This document shows positions 19,015 through 27,346 of a stretch of DNA of 64,000 nt, in pieces. The translations under genes were made by a program, and so were the position numbers. Each line of letters begins with the position of its first letter. Position 1 is the stretch's first letter. A model generated the notes under the pieces. The model worked only from the letters and a program-made list of their open reading frames with translations, was not told where the DNA came from and searched no databases. Source of the stretch: Paludibacteraceae bacterium (GTDB taxonomy: Bacteria; Bacteroidota; Bacteroidia; Bacteroidales; Paludibacteraceae); contig JAKSKV010000015.1 in assembly GCA_024401555.1 (NCBI GenBank), positions 1 through 64,000 of the forward strand, read 5' to 3'.

Positions 19015-20379
19015 ATGAAAACAAATTCTCTTTTTCTAGGTTTGATGATCGCTGCAATGCCAGCCGTATCATTCGCTCAAAAAGGAATCACTGACGGTTC
19101 CAAGTATGGTCATGGAGAGGACAGCATCAGATGTATGCAGAACTTGAGCATGATGTCAACATACACTAAACAAAAAGATTTCGAAAGCGCCGCAAAATGC
19201 TGGGAGATCGTATATGCAGAGTGTCCAAAGTGTTCAAAGAACGTTTACATCAACGGTGCGGACATCTTGGCTGACCAATACAGCAAAGCTAAGGACGCCT
19301 CTACAAAGGCTCAAATCTTCAACCGCATGATGAAGTTGTACGATGATCGTATCAAGTACTTCGGAAAGGACAAGAAGAATGGTAAGCACTACATCCTTGG
19401 CAAGAAGGCCGCTGACTATATGACATTCGCACCTGAGAACAGCAAGGATCCAAAGGTTCCTTACGGATGGTTGACAGAGGTAATCGAGAACCAAGGCAAA
19501 AACACCAGTGCAGGCGTATTCTCACAATACTTCTACTTGTCAGACCTCATCTTCAAGGGTGACAAAGATGGTTTCAGAGAGAGCTACATTGCCGACTACA
19601 TCAAGATTGGACCAATGTTGAACGAGAAGATCGCCGAGTGTGCCGGTAACGAGAAAGACTCTTTGGCTTATACAGCCGCAAAGACCGATATCGACCAAAG
19701 ATTCGCCGTATCAGGCGCTGCGGATTGCGCAACCTTGGATAAGGTTTACGCAAGCAAGATCGACGCGAACAAGAACGACAAGGATTTCTTGAACAACGTC
19801 TTGAAGCTCTTCGCTATCGCCAACTGCACAGAGTCTTCCGTTTACTTCAAGGCAGCGGCTTACAAGCACAAGATTGAGCCATCAGCGACTTCCGCCAGAG
19901 GTCTTGCTTCCCAATCCATCAAGGCAAAGGATTACAACAAGGCACTCAGCTATCTCAACGATGCGGTTAACTTGGAGACTAGCAATGCGGAGAAATCCAA
20001 ATTGCAATTGATGATCGCTGGTATCTACAAGGATTTGAAGAACCCAACAGCATCACGTTCAGCAGCTCAAAAGGCAATCGCTTTGGATAGAACCAACGCC
20101 AACGCTTACGTATTGATCGGTGTGCTTTACGCCACATTCAACAATGACATCAGCGATGACGCCACTATCAAGAAGACCGCATACTGGGCAGCAGTTGACC
20201 AATGGGAGAAGGCAAAGCAAGCCAACCCATCCGCAGCCGGCGATGCGACCAAGTTGATCAACGCATACAAGCAATACTTCCCAGACAAGACTCAATTGTT
20301 TATGCGTAACATCACGCCAGGCCAAACATTCACTGTACCTGGATGGATCAATGAGAAGACAACCGTGCGTTTCGAATAA
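19015..20379 (+). CDS. Periplasmic tetratricopeptide-repeat protein
   Basis: A signal peptide (cleaved after S-F-A-Q near residue 22) precedes 430 residues of helical repeats. TPR-like units are clear around 285-395 (A-K-D-Y-N-K-A-L-S-Y-L-N-D-A and R-T-N-A-N-A-Y-V-L-I-G-V-L-Y). It lies 25 bases after the outer-membrane protein and shares one base with lptC, so it probably acts in outer-membrane assembly with them; that role is inferred from context. Codon bias towards GCA/GCC, AAG and GAG suggests good expression. Confidence 0.8.
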   Translation: MKTNSLFLGLMIAAMPAVSFAQKGITDGSKYGHGEDSIRCMQNLSMMSTYTKQKDFESAAKCWEIVYAECPKCSKNVYINGADILADQYSKAKDASTKAQIFNRMMKLYDDRIKYFGKDKKNGKHYILGKKAADYMTFAPENSKDPKVPYGWLTEVIENQGKNTSAGVFSQYFYLSDLIFKGDKDGFRESYIADYIKIGPMLNEKIAECAGNEKDSLAYTAAKTDIDQRFAVSGAADCATLDKVYASKIDANKNDKDFLNNVLKLFAIANCTESSVYFKAAAYKHKIEPSATSARGLASQSIKAKDYNKALSYLNDAVNLETSNAEKSKLQLMIAGIYKDLKNPTASRSAAQKAIALDRTNANAYVLIGVLYATFNNDISDDATIKKTAYWAAVDQWEKAKQANPSAAGDATKLINAYKQYFPDKTQLFMRNITPGQTFTVPGWINEKTTVRFE

Positions 20380-20942
20380 TGTTCGGGAAATCTAACATAC
20401 ACAAACAAATGCATATAGCGGCCACATTCCTTGTGGCTGCTATATGTTTATTATCCTGTTCCACCAAAGAGGAAACTGTCCCTCCAATCGACAGGAAAAC
20501 ACGCGCGACACTCCACGCCAAAGATGTTAAAACCCTGGTGTCCGACTCCGGCATCGTCCGTTACCGTGTATACGCAAAGGAGTGGCTGGTATTCGACAAG
20601 GCGGAAGAACCCAATTGGGATTTCCCTCAAGGAATTATTCTTGAACGATTCAACCCTCAAATGGAAGTCGATGCGGAAATCAACAGCAAATACGCCAACT
20701 ACTTGACCGACAAGAAATTGTGGAATTTAAAGGATAGCGTCAACGCCACCAACTTAGATGGCGAACACTTCGAGTGCGATCAACTATTTTGGGACGAAAA
20801 AGAGGAAAGAATCTATTCGAATGGTAAGATCAAAATCACAAAAAAAGACCGTATTATATACGGGAAAGGCTTTGAATCCAACCAAACACTTACCAAGTAC
20901 ACAATTCGCAAACCTGAAGGAATTTTCCCTATAAATGAATAA
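20379..20942 (+). CDS. lptC: LptC-like LPS export lipoprotein
   Basis: LptC bridges the LptBFG transporter to the periplasmic LptA bridge in lipopolysaccharide export. The 187 residues have a lipobox (L-L-S-C, Cys27) and then the LptC/OstA-like strand-rich fold, with the recurring D-x-x-x-V-R-Y-R-V-Y and L-D-G-E-H-F pattern. Bacteroidota LptC proteins are lipoproteins rather than membrane-anchored. TAATG overlap with the TPR gene fixes the start; an internal ATG at residue 11 would also give a signal peptide. Confidence 0.85.
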   Translation: MFGKSNIHKQMHIAATFLVAAICLLSCSTKEETVPPIDRKTRATLHAKDVKTLVSDSGIVRYRVYAKEWLVFDKAEEPNWDFPQGIILERFNPQMEVDAEINSKYANYLTDKKLWNLKDSVNATNLDGEHFECDQLFWDEKEERIYSNGKIKITKKDRIIYGKGFESNQTLTKYTIRKPEGIFPINE

Positions 20943-21030
20943 AAACGAAAGAAAAAATTTTTTCGTTGCATGTTTTTTACTAATTTCGTGCGCTAAAAAT
21001 GTAAAAAACAAAAACAATAAATAAACAAAA

Positions 21031-23130
21031 ATGGCAGCTTTAGAAAAACTTAGAAGCAAAGGCACACTGGTCATGATCGTCGTATTCGTGGCATTGGCCT
21101 GTTTCGTAATCGGTGATTTTTTGAATAACGCAAGTGCGGTATTCCACCCAGACCAAGACAAGGTCGGTGAGGTGTACGGAAAGAAGATGAATTACACAGA
21201 CTTCCAAAAAGAGGTTGACGCATTCTCTAATTTCGAAAAAATCCAAGGAAACTACACCGAAGACAGAGCAAGAAACGAGGCATGGCAAACATTCACATTG
21301 GCAAATGTATTGAGCAACCAAGCGGAGAAGATCGGTATGAGCATAACAACAGAAGAGTTGGACTATGCGACAAGAGTAAATCCTCACGCTATGGTACAAA
21401 ACCTCAGAATGGTTCAAGACGAAAACGGAAGATTCAGCAAGCAAAACTTGGACATGATGTTGAGGGCATTCAAGAACATGGAAGAGGCAAGCGATGAAGA
21501 CAAGAAAAAAGATCCTCAATACGAGTACATGGAGAAGCTCTACAACAGCTGGCTCTGCGTAGAGAAGCAATTGAACAATATGTTGCTCTACGACAAGTAC
21601 TTCCGTATGGTAGCCGGTGCGACATCCGCACCAAAGGCAGAAAAGGAGTTCTTGAACCAATACGATACCGAGGCCATCGATTATGTAGTCGCAACCAAGT
21701 CATTCTACGGAATAGCTGATTCCTCATATTCCGTATCAGGTGCAGAAGCAAAGGCTAAATACCAAGAGATGCAAAAGATGTTCAAGACACCTGCAAGACG
21801 CACCATCAAGGCCATCGTGTTCGACGTGAAACCTTTGGCTTCAGATAGCGACGACGCAAAGAGCAAGACACAAAGCATCGAGAAGGACTTGGTTGATACC
21901 GAGAACGCTGAAGAGGCTATCCTTTTGGCAATGCAAGAGTGTGACCCAAACATTACTAACAAAAACGGATTTTTGACTAAAGACGAGGTGGACTTCTCTA
22001 TCAGAGACTTCGCATTCAGTGCAAACAAGAGCGATGTTCTTCAAACATTCCAAGACGGAAACTATTACAAGACCGCTAAGGTTCTTGAGAGCGCGGTTAA
22101 TCGTCCAGATTCTGTGAAGGTTTCTTGCATCTATCTCACCAACGCTCCTAAGAAAGAGTTGAAGAACAAAGTCGACAGCCTTCAAAACGAGTTGAAGAGT
22201 GGCGCTAAGTTCGCTGATCTTGCGGAGAAGCACACTATGGACTCAAGATCCAAGAGCGAGAAAGGAAACCTTGGATGGTTAGGTGAGGGACAATTCTCAA
22301 GATTGAAGGATTTCGACAATAAGTCGTTCACTGCAAAAGAGGGTGAAGTATTCGAGATGGAAGATAGAGGAGAATACTTTATCTTTAGAATCGACTCTGT
22401 TTCAAAGACATCTTCTCCTAAGGTAAAAATCGCTGAAGTTGCAGTTAAGATCGAGTCAAGCAACGACACATATCGTAAGAGATGCGAGTCTGCAAGCAAA
22501 TATTTGAGCGACAACAACACAATCGAGAAGTTCACTGAGAACGCTGAGGCACAAGGTCTCTACGTACAAGAATACCCAATCTTCGAGGACGCTTCCTCTG
22601 TTGGAAACATCGAGAACGGACGCAAGGTTGTCAACTGGGCATTCAACGAAAAACGTAAAGTGGGTGAGATTGTAGCACAACCATTCCAAACAGCTAACCA
22701 ATGCGTAGTCGTTGCCCTTTCAGAGATTATCGAGAAGGGTTACGCTCCTTACTCTTCAAAAGAGGTGAAGGAGATTGTTGACGAGGCTGTAATGAACGAT
22801 AAGAAAGCTGCTTCCATCATGGAAGAGTGGAATGGCAAGGAGATTAGCACCGTCGCTAAGCTCGACACTGTAAGAGGTGTTCGATTCTCCACAAGAGGTG
22901 TTAACCCTAGCATCATGGGCGCCCTCTCTACTTTGAAGGTTGACGAGCAATCCGCTCCTATCAAAACAAACAACGGTGTTTACATGGTAAAGGTTCTCGC
23001 AAAGACCCCTGTAGAGTCTCAAGCAATGGACAACAACCGCGGCAGAATGTTGCAAAGCATGTATAACCAAACATTCTCCATCTTGATGGACAAGGCAGAT
23101 ATCAAGGACAATCGTTCTAGATTCTACTAA
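21031..23130 (+). CDS. PpiD-like periplasmic peptidyl-prolyl isomerase/chaperone
   Basis: The 699 residues have one N-terminal membrane anchor (about 12-33), a SurA_N-like chaperone region (about 35-270), a parvulin PPIase domain (about 357-460, with K-S-E-K-G-N-L-G-W-L-G), and a long C-terminal helical tail. It is inner-membrane anchored and should fold outer-membrane proteins. A -7-like TAATTTCG is at 20981-20988, so it may be separately transcribed from lptC, 88 bases upstream. In many relatives a CorC/hemolysin gene sits between lptC and this gene; it is absent here. Codon bias indicates high expression. Confidence 0.9.
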   Translation: MAALEKLRSKGTLVMIVVFVALACFVIGDFLNNASAVFHPDQDKVGEVYGKKMNYTDFQKEVDAFSNFEKIQGNYTEDRARNEAWQTFTLANVLSNQAEKIGMSITTEELDYATRVNPHAMVQNLRMVQDENGRFSKQNLDMMLRAFKNMEEASDEDKKKDPQYEYMEKLYNSWLCVEKQLNNMLLYDKYFRMVAGATSAPKAEKEFLNQYDTEAIDYVVATKSFYGIADSSYSVSGAEAKAKYQEMQKMFKTPARRTIKAIVFDVKPLASDSDDAKSKTQSIEKDLVDTENAEEAILLAMQECDPNITNKNGFLTKDEVDFSIRDFAFSANKSDVLQTFQDGNYYKTAKVLESAVNRPDSVKVSCIYLTNAPKKELKNKVDSLQNELKSGAKFADLAEKHTMDSRSKSEKGNLGWLGEGQFSRLKDFDNKSFTAKEGEVFEMEDRGEYFIFRIDSVSKTSSPKVKIAEVAVKIESSNDTYRKRCESASKYLSDNNTIEKFTENAEAQGLYVQEYPIFEDASSVGNIENGRKVVNWAFNEKRKVGEIVAQPFQTANQCVVVALSEIIEKGYAPYSSKEVKEIVDEAVMNDKKAASIMEEWNGKEISTVAKLDTVRGVRFSTRGVNPSIMGALSTLKVDEQSAPIKTNNGVYMVKVLAKTPVESQAMDNNRGRMLQSMYNQTFSILMDKADIKDNRSRFY

Positions 23131-23150
23131 TTAATAAAAAACAACTTACA

Positions 23151-23191
23151 AAAGCGCGAGGTTATCTTGTATTTTCCTCGCGCTTTTTTTG
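23151..23191 (+). terminator. Intrinsic terminator
   Basis: AAAGCGCGAGG (23151-23161) pairs perfectly with 23176-23186, followed by T residues. It ends the PPIase transcript and excludes rlmN starts upstream of it. Confidence 0.9.
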
Positions 23192-23256
23192 GTTCAATAC
23201 CGTTGATTCGTAGGGCAATACCGCATCTACCTATCCACTCTAACTACCCAACAGAA

Positions 23257-24279
23257 ATGAACAAAACATCCCTATTGGCTCTATCCCTGGAAGAACTCAA
23301 GAACATCGTCAAAGAGCTCTCCATGCCAGCCTTCACCGCAAAACAAATAGCGGACTGGCTCTATAAAAAGAGGGTGACCTCCATCAGCGACATGACCAAT
23401 ATTTCTTTGGCTAACAGAACAAAATTGGAGGAGAAATACGTTATTGGAACCTATGCGCCTATCCAGACAACCGTTTCAGTGGATGGCACGAAAAAGTACC
23501 TATTCGAAAAGGAGGGCCGATACATAGAGAGTGTTATGATTCCCGATGGAGAGAGAACCACCCTCTGCGTATCCACACAGATCGGATGTAAAATGAGTTG
23601 CAAATTCTGCGCAACCGGCAAACAAGGATTCCACGGACAACTCACTGCCGCCGACATCCTCAACCAAATACAATCGATCCCCGAATCAGAGCAACTCACC
23701 AACGTCGTATTCATGGGCATGGGAGAACCTTTCGACAACACGGAGAATGTCCTACAAGTATTGAACATACTCACCTCCGACTTCGGCTACGCATGGAGCC
23801 CTAAAAGAATCACCGTCTCTACGGTAGGTTTGATTCCCGGATTGCAAAGATTTTTAAAGGAGAGCCAATGTCATTTAGCAGTCAGCCTCCACAATCCAAT
23901 TGCGGAGGAGCGACTGGAAATCATGCCAGCACAAAAAGCCTTCCCTATTGCCAAAGTTATCGAGGAGATCAAGAAATATGATTTCACCGGACAACGTAGA
24001 GTCTCGTTCGAGTACACCGTATTCGAAGGCGTCAATGACCAACAGCGCCACATCGATGCTCTCAAAAAACTGTTGGACGGATTGGAGTGCAGAATCAACC
24101 TCATCAGGTTCCATACCGTTCCGGATGTTCCTTTGAAGGGAGCGACCCAACAACGGATGGAATGGTTCAGGGATAAGTTGAACCAAGCTGGCATCACCAC
24201 GACAATCAGAAAATCGAGAGGTGAGGATATATTTGCCGCCTGCGGCCTTTTATCAACAAAGAAATTAATGGAGAAATAA
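23257..24279 (+). CDS. rlmN: RlmN, 23S rRNA/tRNA adenine-C2 methyltransferase
   Basis: RlmN is a radical-SAM enzyme that methylates C2 of A2503 in 23S rRNA and of A37 in some tRNAs. The 340 residues hold the cluster motif C-K-M-S-C-K-F-C near 115-122, the G-M-G-E-P-F-D-N block near 155, and the C-terminal methyl-transfer Cys in A-A-C-G-L-L. The ATG at 23257 is chosen because the upstream extension lies in the terminator region and the protein then starts as family members do. DUF4837 follows one base after the stop. Confidence 0.95.
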   Translation: MNKTSLLALSLEELKNIVKELSMPAFTAKQIADWLYKKRVTSISDMTNISLANRTKLEEKYVIGTYAPIQTTVSVDGTKKYLFEKEGRYIESVMIPDGERTTLCVSTQIGCKMSCKFCATGKQGFHGQLTAADILNQIQSIPESEQLTNVVFMGMGEPFDNTENVLQVLNILTSDFGYAWSPKRITVSTVGLIPGLQRFLKESQCHLAVSLHNPIAEERLEIMPAQKAFPIAKVIEEIKKYDFTGQRRVSFEYTVFEGVNDQQRHIDALKKLLDGLECRINLIRFHTVPDVPLKGATQQRMEWFRDKLNQAGITTTIRKSRGEDIFAACGLLSTKKLMEK

Positions 24280-24280
24280 G

Positions 24281-25276
24281 ATGAGAAAGAGAATCCTTTT
24301 CACGGTATGCCTGATACTCGCGCTCATGGCATCCTGTTCCAACAACAAAGGCGACAGTTTGTTCGTTCCATCCGTTGGCGGAAACGCTTATGACTTGATG
24401 ATCGTCGGAAACAAGACGATATGGGACGGTCCCACCGGACGATGCCTATTCGATCTATTTGACCAAGAGATGGACGGTCTCCCCCAATCGGAGCCCCTGT
24501 TCACAATCCTTTTCCTCGAAACACACAACTTCACGAACATCGTTCACCCAATGCGCAATCTGCTGTTTTATCATATAGACAGCACGCAATATACCCAAGG
24601 CAAGGTCAGCTTTTCAAGGGACAGATGGGCTAACACCCAAGCAATTGTAAAGGTGACTGCCCCGAACCAAGAGGAGGCAATCCGCGTCATCAAAGAGAGC
24701 GGGCAGCAGATTATCGATTTCTATGTCGATATGGAGTGTGAAAGAGGCATCCTCTACTTCTCCAAATACAGAAACGACAAGGGTATCAATATAGTCAAAG
24801 ATGAGATAGGGGTAAAACTTGCCATCCCAAATTTCATCAACAAAATCAAACGAGGCGAGAAATTCGTTTGGCTCTCCAACGGAAGCCTTGACGTACGACA
24901 AGACATCTTCGTTTACCGGACGCCTTACAAAGACTCCACAGATTTCTCTCTGAACCGCATCATAGAGAAGCGTGATTCCATCACCAAAATCTATATTGAG
25001 GGACCAAGCGAAGGCTCTTATATGACCACAGAAACCAGCGTGATTCCACCTGTAGCCAGACAATTCTACTACAACAAGAAGAAATGCGTGGAGGTAAGAG
25101 GATTATGGAGAACAGAAGGCGACTTTATGGGAGGTCCGTTCGTAAGCCGCACCTTCCTGGACAAGACCAACAACGAGATCATCACGGTGGAGGCCTTTGT
25201 CTATGCGCCACAACACAAGAAGAGAAACAAGATCAGACAAACGGAGGCGGTGCTCCACTCGTTGGAATTTGATTAA
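24281..25276 (+). CDS. DUF4837 lipoprotein
   Basis: The 331-residue protein has a lipobox (L-M-A-S-C, Cys19) and the DUF4837 core starting V-G-G-N-A-Y-D-L-M-I-V. Function is unknown. It starts two bases after the rlmN stop and is followed by pdxA, the usual Bacteroidales order, although pdxA appears to have its own promoter inside the end of this gene. Confidence 0.88.
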   Translation: MRKRILFTVCLILALMASCSNNKGDSLFVPSVGGNAYDLMIVGNKTIWDGPTGRCLFDLFDQEMDGLPQSEPLFTILFLETHNFTNIVHPMRNLLFYHIDSTQYTQGKVSFSRDRWANTQAIVKVTAPNQEEAIRVIKESGQQIIDFYVDMECERGILYFSKYRNDKGINIVKDEIGVKLAIPNFINKIKRGEKFVWLSNGSLDVRQDIFVYRTPYKDSTDFSLNRIIEKRDSITKIYIEGPSEGSYMTTETSVIPPVARQFYYNKKKCVEVRGLWRTEGDFMGGPFVSRTFLDKTNNEIITVEAFVYAPQHKKRNKIRQTEAVLHSLEFD

Positions 25277-25291
25277 TTTTTTATATTTTTG
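25262..25291 (+). promoter_or_regulatory. Promoter for pdxA
   Basis: TTG at 25262-25264, a 19-base spacer and TATTTTTG at 25284-25291 match the Bacteroidota promoter. The -33 element is within the last codons of the DUF4837 gene. Confidence 0.6.
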
Positions 25292-25322
25292 TAAAAAGAA
25301 TACAAAAACGGAATAATTTAGC

Positions 25323-26390
25323 ATGGAAGAAGATAAAATCAAAGTCGGCATTACGCAAGGCGACATCAATGGTATCGGGTACGAGGTCATCATCAAAACC
25401 TTAGCCGATATGCGCGTGAACGAGTTTTGCGTTCCGATCGTATATGGTTCATCAAAGGCGGCTGCATTTCACCGCAAATCACTGAACATCGAAAACTTCA
25501 ATTTGAATGTCATCGCCAACGCTTCAGAGGCGAACCCTAAACGTTCCAACATCATCAACTGTGTGGACGAAGAGGTGAAGGTGGAGTTGGCCAAATCCAC
25601 GGAAGAGGCGGGAAAAGCCGCATTTTTGGCTTTGGAGAGAGCCACTTCTGATTTGCGCGACGGACTCATCGATGTTTTGGTGACCGCCCCTATCAACAAG
25701 AAGAATATTCAATCAGAGAAGTTCCATTTTCCTGGACATTCAGAGTATCTACAAGACAAATTCGGTTTTGGAGAGAAAGGTTTGATGATTATGGTCAGCG
25801 ACGTGCTTAAAGTGGCGGTTGCCACCGGACATGTCTCCATCAAATCAGTATCCGCGAACCTCACCACAGAGAAATTGATCTCTAAACTGAAGGATTTGAA
25901 CAAGACATTGATTCAAGACTTCTCTGTCATCCGTCCACGCATCGCCGTATTAGGCTTGAATCCTCACGCAGGAGACAATGGCGTGTTGGGCAGCGAGGAG
26001 GAGGAGATCATCATCCCTGCCATCAAGAAGGCGACTGAAATGGGCATCACATGTTTCGGACCATACCCTGCCGACTCCTTGTTCGGAAGCGGAAACTTCA
26101 AACGTTTCGACGCTGTCTTGGCAATGTACCACGACCAAGGTTTGGCGCCATTCAAATGCATCGCCATGGATAGCGGCGTGAACTACACCGCCAACCTTCC
26201 GATCATCAGAACCTCCCCTGTACACGATGTTTCCTACGACAAGGTGGGTGTTGGAGAGGCCTCTGAAGAGTCATTCCGTAATGCCCTCTACCTTGCTTGT
26301 GACGTTTACAAAAGCAGAAAGCAATATGCGGAGTTGAACAAGAACAAATTGAAAAAGCAAGAGGTGGAGATCAGCGGACAAGTTGAATAA
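25323..26390 (+). CDS. pdxA: PdxA, 4-hydroxythreonine-4-phosphate dehydrogenase
   Basis: PdxA oxidises 4-phosphohydroxy-threonine in the DXP-dependent pyridoxal phosphate pathway, with NAD and a divalent metal. The 355 residues show G-D-I-N-G-I-G near 13-19, the substrate/metal His in G-H-S-E-Y near residue 139, and the metal-binding M-Y-H-D-Q-G-L near residue 269. A strong terminator follows. Confidence 0.95.
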   Translation: MEEDKIKVGITQGDINGIGYEVIIKTLADMRVNEFCVPIVYGSSKAAAFHRKSLNIENFNLNVIANASEANPKRSNIINCVDEEVKVELAKSTEEAGKAAFLALERATSDLRDGLIDVLVTAPINKKNIQSEKFHFPGHSEYLQDKFGFGEKGLMIMVSDVLKVAVATGHVSIKSVSANLTTEKLISKLKDLNKTLIQDFSVIRPRIAVLGLNPHAGDNGVLGSEEEEIIIPAIKKATEMGITCFGPYPADSLFGSGNFKRFDAVLAMYHDQGLAPFKCIAMDSGVNYTANLPIIRTSPVHDVSYDKVGVGEASEESFRNALYLACDVYKSRKQYAELNKNKLKKQEVEISGQVE

Positions 26391-26410
26391 TCCATTCCCG
26401 AGAAATATGG

Positions 26411-26445
26411 AAGGAGCGTTTTTCAGAAACGCTCCTTTTTTTTAC
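26411..26445 (+). terminator. Intrinsic terminator of pdxA
   Basis: A perfect 11-bp stem (26411-26421 with 26427-26437), five-base loop and eight T residues. On the minus strand there is no T tract, so it serves only the plus strand. Confidence 0.9.
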
Positions 26446-26459
26446 CCACTATTTATTCC

Positions 26460-27344
26460 CTAATCTCTCCCCTCCACCCGTACCGCCAACATCACGGCAA
26501 AGGAAGAGGAGGCTCCAACACCCAAACTCCTCCCCAAACAAGTGGTGTAGGAACATGCCAACAAGAAATGATTTTTTAAACTGAATTTTGCGAAAGGGGT
26601 AAGATTACCACCCGTCTGATAGGAGATTCCCAACTCCCAACGATCATCGGAGCGCAACGATGGGGCCATCAAAAAAGCGAAAGGGGAATGAATCGCCGTA
26701 TAGACCATTCCACTCAACACCCAACGATAACGTGTACGCCAAGGAAAAGATTTCTCTGCCGACCAATAGAAATGGGTGGACTGCTTATGTCCAAACTGAT
26801 TCATATGCCCCAATCCTACCCCCTTCACAGAGAAGGTCATGTAAGATTTATCTGCCAAACGAAGCCATGCGCCCATGCGGAAGCGAGGCACCACCTCCCT
26901 ATCCGACTGTCTTTCAAAATAGGGATCTCCATCCTGCCTCAACAATGAAAAGTCTTTTCCCAGGCAACGCACACCCCCACCCACATTCAAAGACAACCAG
27001 ACATCATCCACAACTAAGAAACGATAGGTGCCCGCGATTTCACACTCCATCCGCTTCGTCAAGCCACTTCGTTCGCACGACAAAACGCCTCCTACGGAGA
27101 AATTCTTCTCCGTCACCAACTGATGCATCGCCAAGGAGATCTCCTGAGGGGCATTGTCAACACCCATCCAAAGATTGGTGTACGCCAACGAGAGATGCAG
27201 GCCCGTCTCAAATCCGGAGCAGGCGGAATTGTAACGATAAGGTTCCAACAGAAAGGCATTGGGAGAGAGTTCCTGTTGCGCCGCCACCCTCCAAGAGAGC
27301 ATCGTCATCAACCAACAAACAAAACATATTTTCTTCATAAACAT
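26460..27344 (-). CDS. PorP/SprF family outer-membrane protein
   Basis: The 294 residues have a signal peptide (about 1-22, V-A-A-Q) and the PorP/SprF opening P-N-A-F-L-L-E-P-Y-R-Y-N-S-A with N-L-W-M-G-V following, then a strand-rich barrel. Members of this family pair with individual type IX secretion substrates carrying type-B (CHU_C) sorting domains; SprF is needed for surface delivery of the adhesin SprB in Flavobacterium. It begins two bases after the stop of such a substrate gene on the same strand, so the two form an operon. Confidence 0.85.
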   Translation of the reverse strand: MFMKKICFVCWLMTMLSWRVAAQQELSPNAFLLEPYRYNSACSGFETGLHLSLAYTNLWMGVDNAPQEISLAMHQLVTEKNFSVGGVLSCERSGLTKRMECEIAGTYRFLVVDDVWLSLNVGGGVRCLGKDFSLLRQDGDPYFERQSDREVVPRFRMGAWLRLADKSYMTFSVKGVGLGHMNQFGHKQSTHFYWSAEKSFPWRTRYRWVLSGMVYTAIHSPFAFLMAPSLRSDDRWELGISYQTGGNLTPFAKFSLKNHFLLACSYTTCLGRSLGVGASSSFAVMLAVRVEGRD

Positions 27345-27346
27345 CT